Shown here: positions 1 through 13,448 of the stretch, piece by piece
Position numbering within the stretch: position 1 is the first letter of the stretch
How the letters are laid out: each line of letters opens with the position of its first letter
From: Unio delphinus
Taxonomy: Eukaryota; Mollusca; Bivalvia; Unionida; Unionidae
Length of the DNA: 64,000 nt
Reading direction: 5' to 3'
Assembly (NCBI GenBank): GCA_029339505.1
Contig: JAQISU010000179.1
Span: 7,663,501-7,727,500, forward strand
Program-made: the position numbers and the translations under genes
The notes under the pieces: model-generated
Databases searched by the model: none
What the model saw: the letters and a program-made list of their open reading frames with translations, nothing else
Told to the model about the DNA's origin: nothing

Positions 1-1087
1 AATCTTATCATATTTCTTGATCACTGAATTATATTAATTAAATATTAACCAATTATGCACATTTTTATGGAAGCACTAAAACTTAACTTTGAAATTAAAA
101 ATTCATTGTGAGCACAAATATCGCGTGAAATAGTATATGAATAGAAAAATAAATGTAGATTCATGCTTTTTTTTTGTTTCCTAGAGTAAAGATACTATTC
201 ACACCCACCACCAAAAAAGGAAGAAAATATGGTCTAAGTTAGTAACTTAGTTTTCGTAGTTTGACAGTTTTATTTAAGACTAAATTTGTAGATATTTTCC
301 ATTAGCAATGTTTTCAGCTGTACCTACAATGTATGCAGACGTGGGGCTCTCAACGGTTCAAATACAGAACCCCGTTTGCCGTAGACCATTCCTGAGGTGG
401 TGAGATCAAAACTTATGAAGTGTTGGCTCAACCTATATTGACAGTATTGTCACTGGTTTTAATTTAAAAATCGCTCTCACCATATAGATGAAGTAAGGAA
501 GCACTACACAATTGCATATGTACAGACTCGATCACAGGAAACTTTGAGTCAGACAGACAAACAAAGGGGAAGATATACTTATTTGAGAGGTAAATGAGAA
601 AAACGATATAATCGAATTCGTAAAATTCGACTATAGATGTAAGACTAGAGATTCACTTTCATTTGAACATTCTTGTGTATCGTAATTCTAACATATTTAT
701 TCAACTATGATTGAATTTTACCTGTTTTTTTATGGCATTAGGCATAAGACAGATGCAAAACACTCTACAGAAGAAAAGAAAACAACAAACAGTTTATAAA
801 AATATGCGTTAAGTTCTTTTTCTATTAACCAGCATGGCACGGTAGAGAATTAATACGTCGTACTTGTTTGTGTACAATTAAATATTTGACACTTTCAGAT
901 AAGGAGAAATATATTGTATTTCTTGTCTGACTCCGAACATTTAACAACTGTTATTACAAAGAAGCCCCATTAATTATCGTCAGTTTGACACGCTGAAAAT
1001 TATGTACCTTATGGAATACGTAAACTTTACACAACATAGCATCTTTCTATATTTGTACGTCTTACGTTACGTAGCATCTTCGAATAT

Positions 1088-1860
1088 ATTTGTATTTGTA
1101 CTTCACACACTGCATTGCCTGTCTAATAATATTTGTACGTCTCACACTGCATTGCCTGTCTAATAATATTTGTACTTCACACACTGCATTGCCTGTCTAA
1201 TAATATTTGTACGTCTCACACTGCATTGCCTGTCTAATAATATTTGTACTTCACACACTGCATTGCCTGTCTAATAATATTTGCACGTCTCACACTGCAT
1301 TGCCTGTCTAATAATAGTTGTACTTCACACACTGCATTACCTGTCTAATAATATTAGTACGTCTCACACTGCATTGTCTGTCTAATAATATTTGTACTTC
1401 ACACACTGCATTGCCTGTCTAATAATATTTGTACGTCTCACACTGCATTGCCTGTCTAATAATATTTGTACGTCTCACACTGCATTGTCTGTCTAATAAT
1501 ATTTGTACGTCTCACACTGCATTGCCTGTCTAATAATATTTGTACGTCTCACACTGCATTGCCTGTCTAATAATATTTATACTTCACATACTGCATTGCC
1601 TGTCTAATAATATTTGTACTTCACACACTGCATTGCCTGTCTAATAATATTTGTACGTCTCACACTGCATAGAATGTATATGCTATTTGTTCGCTTCACA
1701 CTGCATTTCATCTATGTATGTGTACGTCTCACAGTACATATCATCTTTGTATATTTGTATGTCTCACACTGCATAGCATCTTTGTATGTGTACGTCTCAC
1801 AGTACATATCATCTTTGTATCTTTGTATGTCTCACACTGCATAGCATCTTTGTGTATGCG
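1088..1860. repeat. 37-bp minisatellite with diverged 3' part
   Basis: About 15 units of 37 bp (GCCTGTCTAATAATATTTGT plus ACGTCTCACACTGCATT) to about 1670. Two variants interleave, ACGTCTCACACTG and ACTTCACACACTG. From 1680 a related but longer unit appears with GTCTCACA.T.CATA.CATCTTTG. Confidence 0.9.
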
Positions 1861-2495
1861 TACCTCTCAACGTGAAAGGGATAAATATGCATCAGACTCG
1901 TTTGTGTATATTGATGTTAATATGGTTGAAGAAAAGTTACATCAGAAATATTTATTTATTGTATATAGATTAAGACCTATAATAAAGTTGTGATCATATA
2001 GAATTTAATTACAATAAAATTAATAAATTATCACTACATACCGTTAAAACATAGAAGACATATGCAATGCATTAACCCGTGCAGAAAAGAACACGCAAGT
2101 CGTTATAGATTTTCTCGAAACTGGCATGCAGACCACAATTGAAAGAAAAGATTCAGGTGTGTAAAATAACGTATTCCAGAGTTTATAACATTTAAGGATT
2201 TAGGGATAAGGTATGGCTTATGAAGAAAGATGGTCACATAAACGATGGGGTGGGGGTGGCAGGGAGGAAGCGGTAGGCCTTGTATTACCCCACACGTGTT
2301 TCTTTTGTATGTTCCCTTTCTCTGTATACACCGGTATGTTGCATATGACCTTTGAAGGTCAGTGACCACAATATCACTACAGTTGCTATGAACACCCGAC
2401 AAAATCATAGTTGATTGAAATTATGCTGTAATGTTTTCTCGTTAAAGTTGAATCCTATATACATATATAGGTATGGTAAGTACATCAGAATATAT

Positions 2496-2497
<2 letters not shown>

Positions 2498-2565
<68 letters not shown>
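2498..2565. repeat. (CA)n(TA)n microsatellite
   Basis: Compound dinucleotide array. Confidence 0.97.
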
Positions 2566-2568
<3 letters not shown>

Positions 2569-2724
2569 ATTCTTTCTTGTCCCTCTGTAGTTTATAAAAC
2601 TAGCGTGTCAGGTATTTAAACATAATCTTTTATATCAGAGTATATACATACGCACCAGTTCTCATCGGTTATGCTATTTGGTATGTTTGCAATCTTACAT
2701 ATATAAATATTCGCATACTTGTCA

Positions 2725-2825
<101 letters not shown>

Positions 2826-3443
2826 CAATGTATTCGATCTTTGCAGATACACGATCTTTAAAGTGATACAGACTTTAACAACTACGGAGTAGAAATTTCA
2901 AACTTATCAAGCTTAAGTTTATTCACTAAGTTAAAGATTGTAGAAGGGAAAATGTCGACGGACATTCTCTCCTGGATTGTCTTAGGTCCAGCATTGTGTA
3001 CATTTCTTCAATATTAAAAGACTTATATCATCACCTGATTAAAACTTGATGACTTGACCCAACATTCTAGTGTAATAACGTGGTGAATCACCATTGCCAG
3101 TACCTCAGCTAACGGAGAACGAATGTAGAAAAATAAAAATGTTGACTCGATTTTTTTTTTACTAGCTGTAGCTGTGAAAATTGACTCATCATCTTCCAGC
3201 TCAAAATTTGTGTCTTATATTTTATACTGAATTTTGGGCTATATTCGATTACATTCATGATTACAGCATTGGAAGTGTGGCCGAGGGAAAAGACATGTTC
3301 TTCGTTATGGGGACATTCTTTCCATTTTGTTTTCAAGTTTATAAACATGTTCTATGTAGATTCGTTTTAATAATCAATTGCTTTGTTTCTCCAATATAAT
3401 GGATGCGGCATACCTTGCATGCAATGGGATAAATATGATATTC

Positions 3444-3676
3444 AGGGGACCCCAAGTGGCCTAGTTAGCGATCACTGAATTCTCATCTCAGTCTGCGTTG
3501 GTTCGAGTCTCGGGTTCGGCTAATGTGGGTATATGAGAAAGCTTGCCAGTAGCTTATCGTGGGTCGGTGGTTCTTTCTGGGGTTTTCCGGGTTCTTCCTC
3601 CGCCATTAATACTGGCCGCCATGTAAAGCCTATCTTACGCTGAAAAATGGTGTTAAACCCTATAACAACAACAACA
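3444..3676 (+). mobile_element. SINE family A (tRNA-derived, AAC tail), full copy
   Basis: The head has pol III promoter motifs (box A-like TGGCCTAGTTAG, box B GGTTCGAGTCT) and a long variable-arm spacing like tRNA-Ser or Leu. The body ends GTTAAACCC followed by (AAC)n. A perfect 9-bp target duplication, ATGATATTC, flanks it (3435-3443 and 3677-3685), showing retroposition. Same family as the copies at 15232, 28581, 31299 and 44820. Confidence 0.88.
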
Positions 3677-5651
3677 ATGATATTCCTTGTTGCATGTAAT
3701 GAGATAGATAAGACAGACTGTGGTGCTTGCAATAGTCTGGCTTTTTTAAATGGTTTCCATAACAGTGAAATAAATTGTGTTTCCATCTGTTTGGGATGGA
3801 TTCCGTTAGTGTGGCCAAAAAGAAATGATTTTATTTTTTTATTTTTTTGTTTTTAGTGCATTTAAATTTGATTTGCCTTTTTTTAAAGCTATGGAACGTT
3901 GCAACTAGTTTGCGTGGAACATTCAAATTTAAGCGGTTTACAAGATTTAATGGTTGGCCTATGTTTGCGAGAGCGATCTTTCTGTGTTGAACTTGTGGAC
4001 AAAGGACATTTGCTTTTCCTTTGCTATTTATTTATTAGGTAAATCATTGTTGTTTACTTGGCTCTTTGTATCGCTTCCGTCAATCAATCTTTCTTGTAGG
4101 CCCGTATTTGTCAGGTGTTGCGTTAGCTCTCTGCGCCTCTCTTCGAAGCTGCCTCACCAGCACATATTTGTCTGATTATAAGTGCTTGACTGTCTTTGGG
4201 TTTATGCCTTGGGTGGCAACTGGATGGAGGTAGGTACTAACGTTTGTCACTAGGTCACAAGTCTTGTTTCTCAGGCTGCTTTACATGGTTTTAACCCTTT
4301 CTCGTGCAGCACGTAGTACACAGTTAAGTTACGAAACAATTTTGGTGTTGGTTGCTAACGGTTCACTGGTTTTACATTATTTTTTCCATTAGCTACAGCA
4401 CATGTTTTTAAAACTACTTTTTAGCAAACCTTTTACTGACTTTTGGTAATCTCTGTTCAACAAAATTATTTTAAAAAATCCGGGATAAAATTTTAATTGG
4501 ACAGCTGTCGATATGCGTATACATGTCGCAAAATATTTCATTGGTGACCAGTTTTCTTACGTCATCAATGAGATTCATTTGTTCTAATTGTTTCGTGTCT
4601 ACAAACAAGCTGGAACCAAACAGCATGTAGCTTCTGCAATGTAATTACGTTTTTTGTGCTTGGTTTTCTTGTTTCATGGATCATATTTTGATTGTTTGTA
4701 GCTTATGCTCATGAGAATGGAATCAGTAGAGTACTACGGTTCTTTTCACACATAGAAAGTCTTTTTGCAATACAATGTCTTTCTTGCATATATGGTTATT
4801 TACTGCAGTCCTGCTGACGAGTTTTTCGCCATGAAATCTGAGTCCAAAAAGACAAGGAAAACGTGATACAATTGCAGCAGTTATGGAAAGAATGTTAAAA
4901 TAAAAAAAATGCATCAAATAAGTTTTATTTCTGTGAGGAGCACGGTGTTTACGGAATCGTGCAAACAATCTTGAGGCGAATTTAACAGCTAGATAGCAGT
5001 TTCATATACATTTTATTGGCTGAATCGTTTGTCACGTTCCTGTTATTTTTAAAAGCGCTCGTGTGTCTTGTGTACCAATTTTGCTAATTTGTCGTGTTAC
5101 TGTTTCATAAAAAGCACATGCGGTTGGGTTAGAGTATCAGTCAATAACGTCAATCAAAATTTTAAAATGTAAGTTTTCAAAAATGTAATTTTAGCTATTG
5201 GAAAGTTTATCATATATCCGTAACTATTCAGCCACCTTCGGTATCTTTTTGAAAGTAAGTTACTGTTCGAGAATATTATTATCGACTGCATGAAATGTCC
5301 ACTCTCCGCCTTTGTTTATAATTTCTTCAGCTACAAAATGATGACAGGATTTGAGCAGATGGTAGGATTTGGGGTGAATATCATGGTGCAATCATCTGTA
5401 ATATTCATAAATTTTCTGAATTTGAAAGGTCTTCATGATATATATGCTTATGTTGTCCTAGGTCGAGTTGTAATTAGTATCGTGTTCTCTTTCAAGAAGA
5501 TGACTACGAATGGCATGGAAATGTATTTTATACATTACCTACCGGTTTTTTCACACAATATGTGTCCAATATTCTAAATTATGAGCGAAACAGTGAGAAA
5601 TTAGCAGCGCTGTTTAATTTATTGAAAGTTGCATTCGTCTTAAAAGGAAAA

Positions 5652-5786
<135 letters not shown>

Positions 5787-5910
5787 AAGGACTCATTTTT
5801 ATATATACCACTTCGTTGTTTTAGTTCAATACAAATCATGCACTTCAAAATGAAATCCACACATGCAGTTGAAATCATCGATCTGCCTCAAATTCTTATC
5901 AATGATCTAT

Positions 5911-6250
<340 letters not shown>

Positions 6251-7427
6251 ACCAGAATATTGCTTTATAACTTTACAGCACAATGTTTGTGCAATTACTA
6301 TGTTCCTAGCTCGAAAATCCTAAATTAAATTTAGATTCAAATGGTGATCACACCCTCTCTCAATTCAGATTGGATGATGATTCTACCTTGTTTTTTTCAA
6401 CTTAGCGGACAGTGCCACTGGGCCGTCTGTCAACGTGGTGAGATTTAAGACGCCTATAAGGGTCCCCAAAATATGTACAATATGAACTATTTAGGACGCT
6501 CCTTTATGATAATGATGGCTGTGCGATTATTCTGATGTACGTTTGTATTGTACTTCCGAACAATAATATGAAATATGCATTTTTGGGGTCCATATAAATC
6601 GAAGCAGGAGATTCCCGATAGTAAACTACAACTGCTGTTTATGGTTCTGGTGTGTGGCATAGTTAAGCAATGTGGACAGGTCTGTCTCACAGAAAGAATC
6701 GACCCCCCCCCCACACACACACACACACTCCCAACTTGCTCACGAAAAATGTGATCTAAACGACTATCCGGTACAGATTCCTCCCCAACTTTTCCAACTG
6801 CTTCTTAATTCTATTGATTAAATTTACCTAAAAAAAAATAATAAATATATTAATTTTGTAATTGAAAAGATTCTACGGAACACAGATATTAGAATAAAAC
6901 AAATGGAAAATCATTATTTGGCTTCATAAATTTTACAGCAAGTTTTGGAAAGTTTTATTTTCATATACAATATACTTACCTCGATTAACTTTGTCTCCGA
7001 CATATTTAAAAATTGTCTTATAATTATTATCAATGGCGCTTTATTTGAGCTTCTTTATATACCACGAATGTACAGAAAGTTGTCACAGTTGACTTGAAGG
7101 TTACTCAGTGGCTTGCATTAGTATAGTTCGTATTCACCTAATAGGTAAAAAGTAAGTAAACGGTCCGAGTCAGTTGATGTAGGTACAGGTGTTCTAAACC
7201 AATATGCTACATAACAATGGAATGTAATTGCAATAAGAGAATTTCTATATAAGATTAAATGTTTACTTAGACATTTGGACACAAATATAAAATCTAATTA
7301 CGCATTGTCTGGACAAAAAATAAAAACATATAAGAAAAAAAAATGCCGTTCATGCATTCTTGTTTTGTTTAAATATTATAAACAAAATTCATTCTGATGT
7401 GAAAATAAATTTGCTGTATAGTGATTA

Positions 7428-7664
7428 CTATAAGAAGTAAATCTGATAGATCTATTCATGCAGACAGACAAACAGACAAGCCGATTGATAGAGACACAAC
7501 TGTACGTTACTGACCAGTAAGATATTAACTAAACGTCCAGTGAATTTATCTATGTAATAATCATTACGTATTTCTCATACGAAATATTTCTATTGTTATT
7601 GATATTATATAATATAACAAGAGGTTGTTAGCAAGCTAGTTACTATAATGAAATATACAACATA
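7428..7664. repeat. direct duplication, copy 2
   Basis: Partner of 5911-6250, roughly 85-90% alike by eye. At the position of the (TA)n array it has only GATAGATCTATTC. No recognised coding or transposon motif. Confidence 0.85.
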
Positions 7665-8178
7665 CATCAATTTCAGGCAAAAAACGTTTTTCAATGAAAA
7701 TGTGTTTTGACTCACTGAATAGCTGATACCAATTTATTTTAACAATCTAAAAACAGTTCTACATGCATATAGGGCTTTGCTGTAAAAGAAAAAAAACAAG
7801 ACATTGTATTGACCAATTTATATGAATTTGATTAATCAATATTGTTTCTTTCTAATGTTATTGGAGTACTTTTCAATAATATTTAGTTTCTGTAGTCTAA
7901 TTAATATTGGAGAGAAACATCAAAAGCACTATAATAATGAATATTTAGTCGACCGTAAAATCAGACGTTTAGGTTTAATTAAAATTGGATCCATCACTCA
8001 TTATTGGGAAATTGATCCCTGGTTTCCATTCCTTGAAACACAAAATATGAGAAAATGTTATATCGTTATTTCTGACTTATAAATGAAGCATTTATTTAGC
8101 TTGACCATCTGAATTTCAAATGACCAACTCATTTAGCTTCACCATCTACATATTTATGAACCATTCTCCATTTCTACA

Positions 8179-8512
8179 GACCACTCCGGTGGCCAAGTGG
8201 TTGGAACATCCGCTTCGGTTGCGGGATGTCGTGGGTTCGATCCCCGGCCAAGTCATACCAAATACTTTTACAAATGGTACTAACAGCTACCTCGCTTGGT
8301 TCTCATAATTAAGAGGTTAGTGTTAGGACTGGTCGGACTAGTGTCAGGATAATGACTAGGTGGGACATCATGCTACATATCTGCGACATGATGCCCCAGT
8401 GCAAGACATTACTATAAACTGCCACACTGCAGATATCGTAGCAATATGACTGAAAAATTGTTTAAGCTACGTTAAAAATCCAAATCAAACACAAATACAC
8501 ACACAAACACCA
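8179..8512 (+). mobile_element. SINE family B (tRNA-derived, CA-rich tail)
   Basis: Head ACTCCGGTGGCCAAGTGG with box B GGGTTCGATCCCC. The long body includes GTGTTAGGACTGGTCGG, ATGATGCCCCAGTGC and ATATGACTGAAAAATTG, ending GCTACGTTAAAAATCC plus a CA-rich tail. Shares the whole body with copies at 21948, 30973, 40170 and 56632. The intact A and B boxes could be mistaken for a tRNA gene, but the acceptor stem does not close. Confidence 0.87.
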
Positions 8513-8892
8513 CTTCTATAACGTGAGCGACCGTTGGGAGAAATTAGATGTAGATAACTACATACGTACATTATCTATCTATCTGACTACCTATATATAA
8601 GGGTCTTCAGCTAGTACGTATATTTCTAAGGTGCCTTTCAAACAGGTTTATCAGGTATTTGACAGTCGATTCAAAATATTCCTATTATTTTTTTCAGTTT
8701 GATCATCATGCGCAGTTCCCAAATGATATTGTTTAATTAACTACGTTATACAATGACAATATGTAATGTAACATGAACTGATTCAAGTACTGATTAAATT
8801 ACCAATCTGTATAAGAGAATTTGCCATTACCATTTAATTGACAAGTTATTTCATCGGGAAGGCGTATTATTGAAGTCCATGACTTAAAGATG

Positions 8893-8914
8893 CATACATA
8901 CGTACATACATACA

Positions 8915-8992
<78 letters not shown>

Positions 8993-9089
8993 TACATACA
9001 TACATACATACATACATACATACATACATACATACATACATACATACATACATACATACATACATACATACATACATACATACATACAT
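8893..9089. repeat. (CA)n(CATA)n microsatellite
   Basis: About 60 bp of CA followed by about 100 bp of CATA. The same CA-then-CATA order recurs at 63084. Confidence 0.97.
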
Positions 9090-9759
9090 GAAATTTACTC
9101 CTTATTCGCGTACTTCACTATACGCTCACTTTCTTGCCCTTTTCATAAAACAGGTACACAATATCGAAACTGCCATGATTCTACAGGTATAACATAAAGT
9201 TCAGTCGGACAAACATTAGTGTGCTTATTCATTCTCGATTGTAAACAAACATATAAACAAAACTGATATGAGTATTCTATTTCCAGATACATGTGAAACG
9301 AAACGCGAACGTTTTATATTTAAGCACAACAAATGTTAGAGAAAAGACAATAAACATTCATGAACTGAAACGAATGATCATATTTAATCACGCTCTCCAT
9401 GTTGTTATATTAGAGCCATTCCTTAATGGTGCGTCGATATTAGAAAAAAAGGACATTTTGATAGGCATGTTGTCAGAAAATTAACTAGTATTTATTGTCA
9501 TACACATATATAATATCTACATTGTCATAGAGAAAGAAGATAGATCTTTTTTTTCATACGCATATAACGTAAACTGTCCGAGAAAGATGATATCTGTTTC
9601 TTAAAAGAGAGGATTAAAATTTGTAATATCGTCCCTTTTGACGGATGAGAAATTATAAAACAACTGAACAGAATAAATAAGGCGATTCATTATTTGTCCA
9701 AGTCACATATGACAATAATGATGATGATGATAGTAAAATTTGTTAGCAGATATTAATAG

Positions 9760-9919
9760 CAGTGCCGGGCCAACACTATTGGCGATCAAGGTGGTCGCCT
9801 AGAGCGCCATATTTTAAAGGGCGCCACATTAGACGGAAGTGATTTATTTTCCGAGAAGGTGTGACAAATTCGTTGTTCGCAAGAGCGTCAAAAATCCTTA
9901 ATCCCTTGGGCCGGCCCTA
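9760..9919. mobile_element. probable hAT-like MITE, 160 bp, degenerate
   Basis: Starts CAGTGCCGGGCCAA and ends TTGGGCCGGCCCTA, an inverted pair with a few changes. Flanks ATTAATAG and ATTAGTAT are only partly alike, so the target duplication has decayed or the borders are slightly off. Confidence 0.65.
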
Positions 9920-10720
9920 ATTAGTATTAAACTAAAAGTATTTCAGAATAAAATGTTAAATGTCCTGGTGTGTTTTAAAAGAAATCGACATCTGATGAAG
10001 ACGATGAAAATGCCATAGTAATGACGTAGTAAAATTTTACAGGTAAAGAAGCTGGCGTAAAACATATGAAGACTTTTTGAACGACATTTATACATTACGC
10101 AACAGTTCCATTTATTAAAATATCCACGACTTCCAATATTTAAAAAATTTGAAATAACTAGATGGAAAGTGCTGCACAAGAAGTATTAAACTTAAGTGAC
10201 TTAACATGTTGCTAATGTTACCGCTGCGAGAGAGGCTAGACCATCAGAATCAAATCCACGGTTCCTCGGCATGATGTTTACAGCCATATGTTGAAAGTGG
10301 TGTTTAAACAAAAAAACAACAACAATCAACTGATCTCAGTGACTATGCTCCTATTAAATTTAACGTTTTTGGATATGCCATATCCTAATATTCCGAACGG
10401 CCAGAAATATCGATGACTGGATAATTTGATCAAAACTAGTGGGCATAATTTTACATAATGTCAGTACTCGCTTATAAGTCGAGTCCAGTTGCAAACTACA
10501 TTTTTCCAAATCTGTCGCTGCCTAATATACTAACAGATCTAGGTCTATGTAGCTTCTTAGAAGTGATTAGTAGAAGAATAATCGTGGATTCGACTTTTAT
10601 AAATGAGAATATATGGTAATTAGTTTATCAAAGTTACATGCACTATTTGGGTAGGTGAGATAAATGCACGTGTAATTCGAAAACCTAACATGTCATTGAT
10701 CCAATTCTTGCCTCCCCCTA

Positions 10721-10723
<3 letters not shown>

Positions 10724-10798
<75 letters not shown>
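10724..10798. repeat. (CT)n microsatellite
   Basis: Uninterrupted CT array. Confidence 0.97.
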
Positions 10799-10802
<4 letters not shown>

Positions 10803-11042
10803 ACCCCATTTGTTGATTTTTTTTCCCCGCTGGGATAAAATCCTTGGCGCAGTTTTCCATACATTTTTTTTTCTGTTCGGTTACACAAGGTCGCACTGCT
10901 TTATCACTGTCAGTCTGCTTGACTTTCTCATAGCATATACGACCATGTTCCAACCTAAATATTTTATTCTCCTTGCAAAAGCTTCGTTATCGATCCATCC
11001 GTCCACGCACGATGTCATCCACCTGTGCATCCATGTATAAAC

Positions 11043-11063
11043 TTATCTATCTATCTATCTATA

Positions 11064-11150
<87 letters not shown>

Positions 11151-11156
11151 TTATCT

Positions 11157-11187
<31 letters not shown>

Positions 11188-11276
11188 CGTCCGTCCGTCC
11201 GTCCGTCCATCCATCCATCCATCCATCCATCCATCCATCCATCCATCCATCCATCCATCCATCCATCCATCCATCC

Positions 11277-11364
<88 letters not shown>
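11043..11364. repeat. six-block tetranucleotide mosaic
   Basis: Blocks in order CTAT, CTGT, CCGT, CCAT, CTAT, CTTT. Each block differs from its neighbour by one base in the unit. Confidence 0.95.
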
Positions 11365-12073
11365 ATTGGCAGCCGATTTGTATAAACCGATATATCACAA
11401 TTTTATATCAGAGTGTGAGTCAGTGGATTTAAAACTCTATTGTTACCACTGCATGCATGATATACACTCTTTTTCGTTGCCTTTGGAGGTTACGCTGTTG
11501 TATATTGTGCATTTGACACTGAAAGAAAAAAGGGGAAAAACAAACAATTAGACAAAAATATATGACGCTAGTTCGTTTACTTCCACTCTACATTGCTTCC
11601 GCGCATGCAAATAGATACTATATAACGACACTTATCGCGCAGAGATAAAATAGTTGTGTGCACTACAACTCATCTGATCTCACATTGTTTCTATTGTACT
11701 TTAAAAGTGTGAATTTCCCGTCCTACTTTCCATTTGTTCCGTTGGAAATAGTTAAAATTTCTGAGGATAATGTGTACTATGTCAAGATAATACAAGTTAG
11801 ACTACAATAGTGTGATTTATAAGCGTCAATAAAAGATTTCCTTCCCTAGAAGTACACACACTCGCATGCACTATTTGAAGTTATCTCTAAGGAAAGGAAA
11901 GACAAGAACAAACCGAATTGTATTTTATGTTCATAAAAATAAAACAAAAACAATATTCTGAAACTCAGAAGGAAAACAGAATTCATCTCAGTGTATTTGA
12001 AAAAGGACATAAAGTAATATTTTCCTAGGATACGAGTATAAAGATGTGAAGAGTACTCTGCAGTCAGTTTTCG

Positions 12074-12110
12074 TTTTTTTTTTTTTTCTTCTTTTTTTTT
12101 CTTCTTCTCT
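12074..12110. repeat. T-rich tract
   Basis: Long T runs broken by C. Confidence 0.9.
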
Positions 12111-12227
12111 ATTCCCCATTATTACGGTAGTTTAGTTTGCTAGCTTTCCCACCCCGTCAACCATTTAGGGACACACACATTCTTAAAAGGATGAAATCTT
12201 TGAAAATAATATAAAAGTTGGTTCTTT

Positions 12228-12615
12228 GTTAATATCGATAGTGTGGATCTTTGTGGATATGGAGAGTGTGTGGATCTTTGTGGATATAGAGAATATAGTT
12301 TGGATCTTTGTGGATTTGGAGAGTGTATGGATCATTGTGGATATAGAGAATATAGTGCGGATTCTGTGGATATAGAATGTGTGGATCTTTGTGGATATGG
12401 AGTGTGAGGATCTTTGTGGATATGGAGAATATAGTGTGGATCTTTGTGGATATAGAGAATATATTGTGCATCATTGTGGATATAGAGAGGATAATATGGA
12501 TCTCGGCGAATGTGGAGAAGATAATATGGGTCTTTCAGAATATGGAGAGGACAAAGTGGATCTTTATAATATGGAGAGGTTAATGATGGTATTTGAAGTT
12601 ATGAGAGGATAATTA
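12228..12615. repeat. 30-bp minisatellite
   Basis: Units like GTGGATCTTTGTGGATATAG plus AGAATATAGT, decaying after 12480. Because 30 is a multiple of three, frames stay open on both strands; no protein is implied. Confidence 0.88.
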
Positions 12616-13104
12616 AGAAAGAAATGAAGTCACTTCAACATCCATGGTGTCACTTTTAGGAGAGTATTTACGGTAAATGTCGATAAAGAACAACAACTTG
12701 TGGTATAATATTTTCTGCGCGGTAATAATGAGAATAGTCCATTTTCCACTTTGCCATTTATCTGAGCAGAGGTCTCATTCACGATTCTTACAACTATAAG
12801 TGGATGCTTGTAACTTTTTTAAAAAAATGTTCAGGTTTGCTTTGTCCCTAGAAGAACCACATTCGACTCCTTCTATAATGATTCGAAAGCTATGACGAAA
12901 AATATAAGTGATCTAGGCCGGATTTAAAGTGGTAGAAGGCTCTGGAGCAATTTCAAAGGCACCATTCTCCCGCATCCTCCACCCAAATACCATTTCATTG
13001 CGTTGGTTGGGCCCTCCGTCGGGCGGATCCAGTGAGCAACTGTTCTATTTGTCCAGCCTTGGATACGTTCTCGTTTATGATTATCGCTCTATGGATACCT
13101 GCAA

Positions 13105-13147
13105 GTACCTAGTCAAGTTCCATAATTTCTGAACAGTGTGAGAAAAT
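13105..13147. repeat. 43-bp direct repeat, copy 1
   Basis: GTACCTAGTCAAGTTCCATA and TTCTGAACA.TGTGAGAAAAT recur at 13406-13448 with two mismatches. Origin unknown. Confidence 0.8.
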
Positions 13148-13405
13148 CACGTGATTATTAACACTTGCCACCTTGCATGATGATCTTATGATAGTCTTTA
13201 CATATTGGATGTCGACATGCTGTTAATAACGTCAGTAGATTAAGGTACATACATGCAAGGTAATAAATACGATACCCGAATATCATTGTTTTTCGCCTTT
13301 ATTGTTCCCGTGTAAGTAACTAGTAAAACGTAATGCCATACACGCCGATTTTTGCTGAGCTTGCCGAAGAAGAGAATTAGTGTCGTGTGAAGTTTCAAAC
13401 GAAGC

Positions 13406-13448
13406 GTACCTAGTCAAGTTCCATAACTTCTGAACAATGTGAGAAAAT
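13406..13448. repeat. 43-bp direct repeat, copy 2
   Basis: Second copy of the repeat at 13105-13147, 301 bp away on the same strand. Confidence 0.8.

Noticed and set aside
1088..1670. Regular repeats considered as a CRISPR array
   Set aside because: Units are directly adjacent with no unique spacers, in a eukaryotic intron; the same goes for all the other minisatellites.
8180..8260. tRNA gene-like segment with A and B boxes
   Set aside because: It is the head of a dispersed SINE: the acceptor stem does not close and the same body follows in five copies. The same holds for the other SINE heads.
9293..9484. 63-codon frame preceded by an acceptor-like TATTTCCAG
   Set aside because: No recognised domain and no donor or phase partner in the dachshund model; the length is expected by chance in AT-rich DNA.
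10973..11551. 192-codon frame with Ser/Ile/Leu/Tyr and Pro/Ser/Val repeats
   Set aside because: Entirely the tetranucleotide mosaic and its flanks; low complexity and no splice or start context.
12377..12612. Open frames with WIFVDMEN-like repeats
   Set aside because: A 30-bp minisatellite stays open because its period is a multiple of three; the unit decays without preserving the frame.
12915..13040. AGGCCGGATTTAAA...GGGCGGATCC segment resembling hAT ends
   Set aside because: No convincing inverted partner or target duplication.
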